A DNA stretch of 64,000 nt from Streptomyces sp. NBC_01210 (lineage in GTDB: Bacteria > Actinomycetota > Actinomycetes > Streptomycetales > Streptomycetaceae): contig NZ_CP108549.1 in NCBI RefSeq assembly GCF_036010325.1, forward strand, positions 5,952,001 to 6,016,000, given 5' to 3'. Positions 63,358 through 64,000 of this stretch are shown piece after piece. The position numbers and the translations under genes are program-made. The first letter of the stretch is position 1. Each line of letters begins with the position of its first letter. The notes beneath the pieces were generated by a model. The model was given only the letters and a program-made list of their open reading frames with translations, searched no databases and was not told the DNA's origin.

Positions 63358-63942
63358 TCAGCCGCGCCGGACGGGGCCGCCGCCCGGCCGCCCGCGCCGC
63401 TGTCGGCGCCCCATCATCCGTACCTTCCGTACGCAGGTGATGAGCCCGGCGACCAGCGTGCCGCCGTACAGCCAGCCGGCGTGCACCGCGAGCGCGGTGA
63501 CCAGGGCCATCGTCTGCCCGCCGAAGCCCCCGGTCCCGCCCGAGATCGGCACGATGCCGACCGCGAAGGCGATCGGCACGCTAATCGGCGCGGTGACCAG
63601 GTCGGCCTCCCGCACCCAGAGCGCGGTCAGCGCGCTGACGGGCAGGAACAGCAGCCCGAACACCACGGCGGAGCCGTCGAAGAGCAGCCAGTCCAGAAAG
63701 CCGAGCGCGAACATCGTCGCGGCGGCGAACAGCCCGCCGCCGAGCCCGGTCAGCCGGGGCTTGGGAAGTCTGCGCAGCGCGAGCACAACCGGAGGCACGG
63801 GCCGCGCGGGCGGTGCCGCCACCCGGTACACGGCGGGGGCGCCCTCGGCGAGCGCGCCCTGTGGGGAGAGAGGGGCTTGCTGGGAAAGAGGGGCCTGCGG
63901 GCGCTGTCGGCGCTGAGGGTGACCTGTCCTGTGCTGCTCCAC
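63358..63942 (-). CDS. DUF6542 membrane protein
   Basis: The 194-residue protein has a Gln/Arg/Pro-rich N-terminus, LRRLPKPRLTGLGGGLFAAATM and about four membrane helices (from residue 70 to 180), ending in a basic tail. The function is unknown. GTG 63942 was chosen because relatives begin EQHRT and TACGTT (a -10) lies 6 nt upstream, suggesting a leaderless mRNA; ATG 63981 is a longer alternative. Confidence 0.78.
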   Translation of the reverse strand: MEQHRTGHPQRRQRPQAPLSQQAPLSPQGALAEGAPAVYRVAAPPARPVPPVVLALRRLPKPRLTGLGGGLFAAATMFALGFLDWLLFDGSAVVFGLLFLPVSALTALWVREADLVTAPISVPIAFAVGIVPISGGTGGFGGQTMALVTALAVHAGWLYGGTLVAGLITCVRKVRMMGRRQRRGRPGGGPVRRG

Positions 63943-64000
63943 CCGGACAACGTAGGTCGCGATGTGGGAGGAACCAGGCACGGGACACGCCCTTTGGCTG

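Overview
The window is chromosomal DNA from a Streptomyces or a very close relative. The GC content is very high with strong third-position GC bias, GTG starts are common, TTA codons are rare, and there are Wbl, DasR-type, PadR and SpoIIE-type regulators. The gene order chitinase / ahpD-ahpC-oxyR / two fumarases / wblI-glpX / xseB-xseA / ispH / ppgK is typical of the conserved core of these chromosomes. No rRNA, tRNA, CRISPR array, transposase, prophage or attachment site was recognised.

Layout. 1-2.4 kb: the 5' part of a PQQ-repeat lipoprotein gene and a GH18 chitinase with a DasR-type operator. 2.4-22.6 kb: a complete Tad/Flp pilus locus. It begins with a divergent three-gene group headed by a 507-aa protein with a Flp-type (class III) signal. 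Then come an unknown zinc-ribbon protein, cpaB, cpaE/tadZ, two TadE-like pseudopilins, tadA, tadB, tadC, a histidine kinase, a NarL-type regulator, flp, a TadG-like protein, a lipoprotein and an OmpA-domain protein. The locus continues with a polymorphic toxin that itself carries a Flp-type signal, its probable immunity gene, a kinase-like phosphotransferase, another lipoprotein, DUF192 and the prepilin peptidase. 22.7-36 kb: cupin, DUF2079, winged-helix protein, aldo/keto reductase, isoprenyl transferase, PhoH-like ATPase, lytic transglycosylase, AI-2E-type exporter and a decayed PQQ-repeat gene. 35-41 kb: ahpD-ahpC divergent from oxyR, then a PadR-ATPase-permease operon whose permease is frameshifted. 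41-50 kb: an RHH/SPFH pair, a class A penicillin-binding protein, catalase, SpoIIE-type phosphatase, DUF402. 49-63 kb: fumC, an SGNH hydrolase, class I fumarase, DUF1707 protein, wblI, glpX, DUF4245, nitroreductase, xseB-xseA, APC permease, ispH, ppgK and a DUF6542 protein.

The most interesting part is the Tad region. Five promoters (six if one is read in both directions) share one architecture: a box resembling TTGGGTCCnnGGGCCCA, then 22-23 nt, then a TAnnnT -10 element. They precede the 507-aa Flp-signal protein, possibly the main tad operon, flp, the toxin, a distal lipoprotein and the prepilin peptidase. This looks like an undescribed Tad regulon, and the kinase/regulator pair inside the locus is the obvious candidate to control it. 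In-frame TTA codons occur in the kinase, the regulator, the first tad-operon gene and the toxin, which points to bldA (developmental) control. The toxin combines a Flp-type prepilin signal, a HINT autoprocessing domain, a low-GC nuclease-like tip and an overlapping immunity gene, so it may be displayed or delivered by the Tad machinery.

Coordinates and motifs were read by eye. Family assignments rest on recognised motifs, not on database searches.
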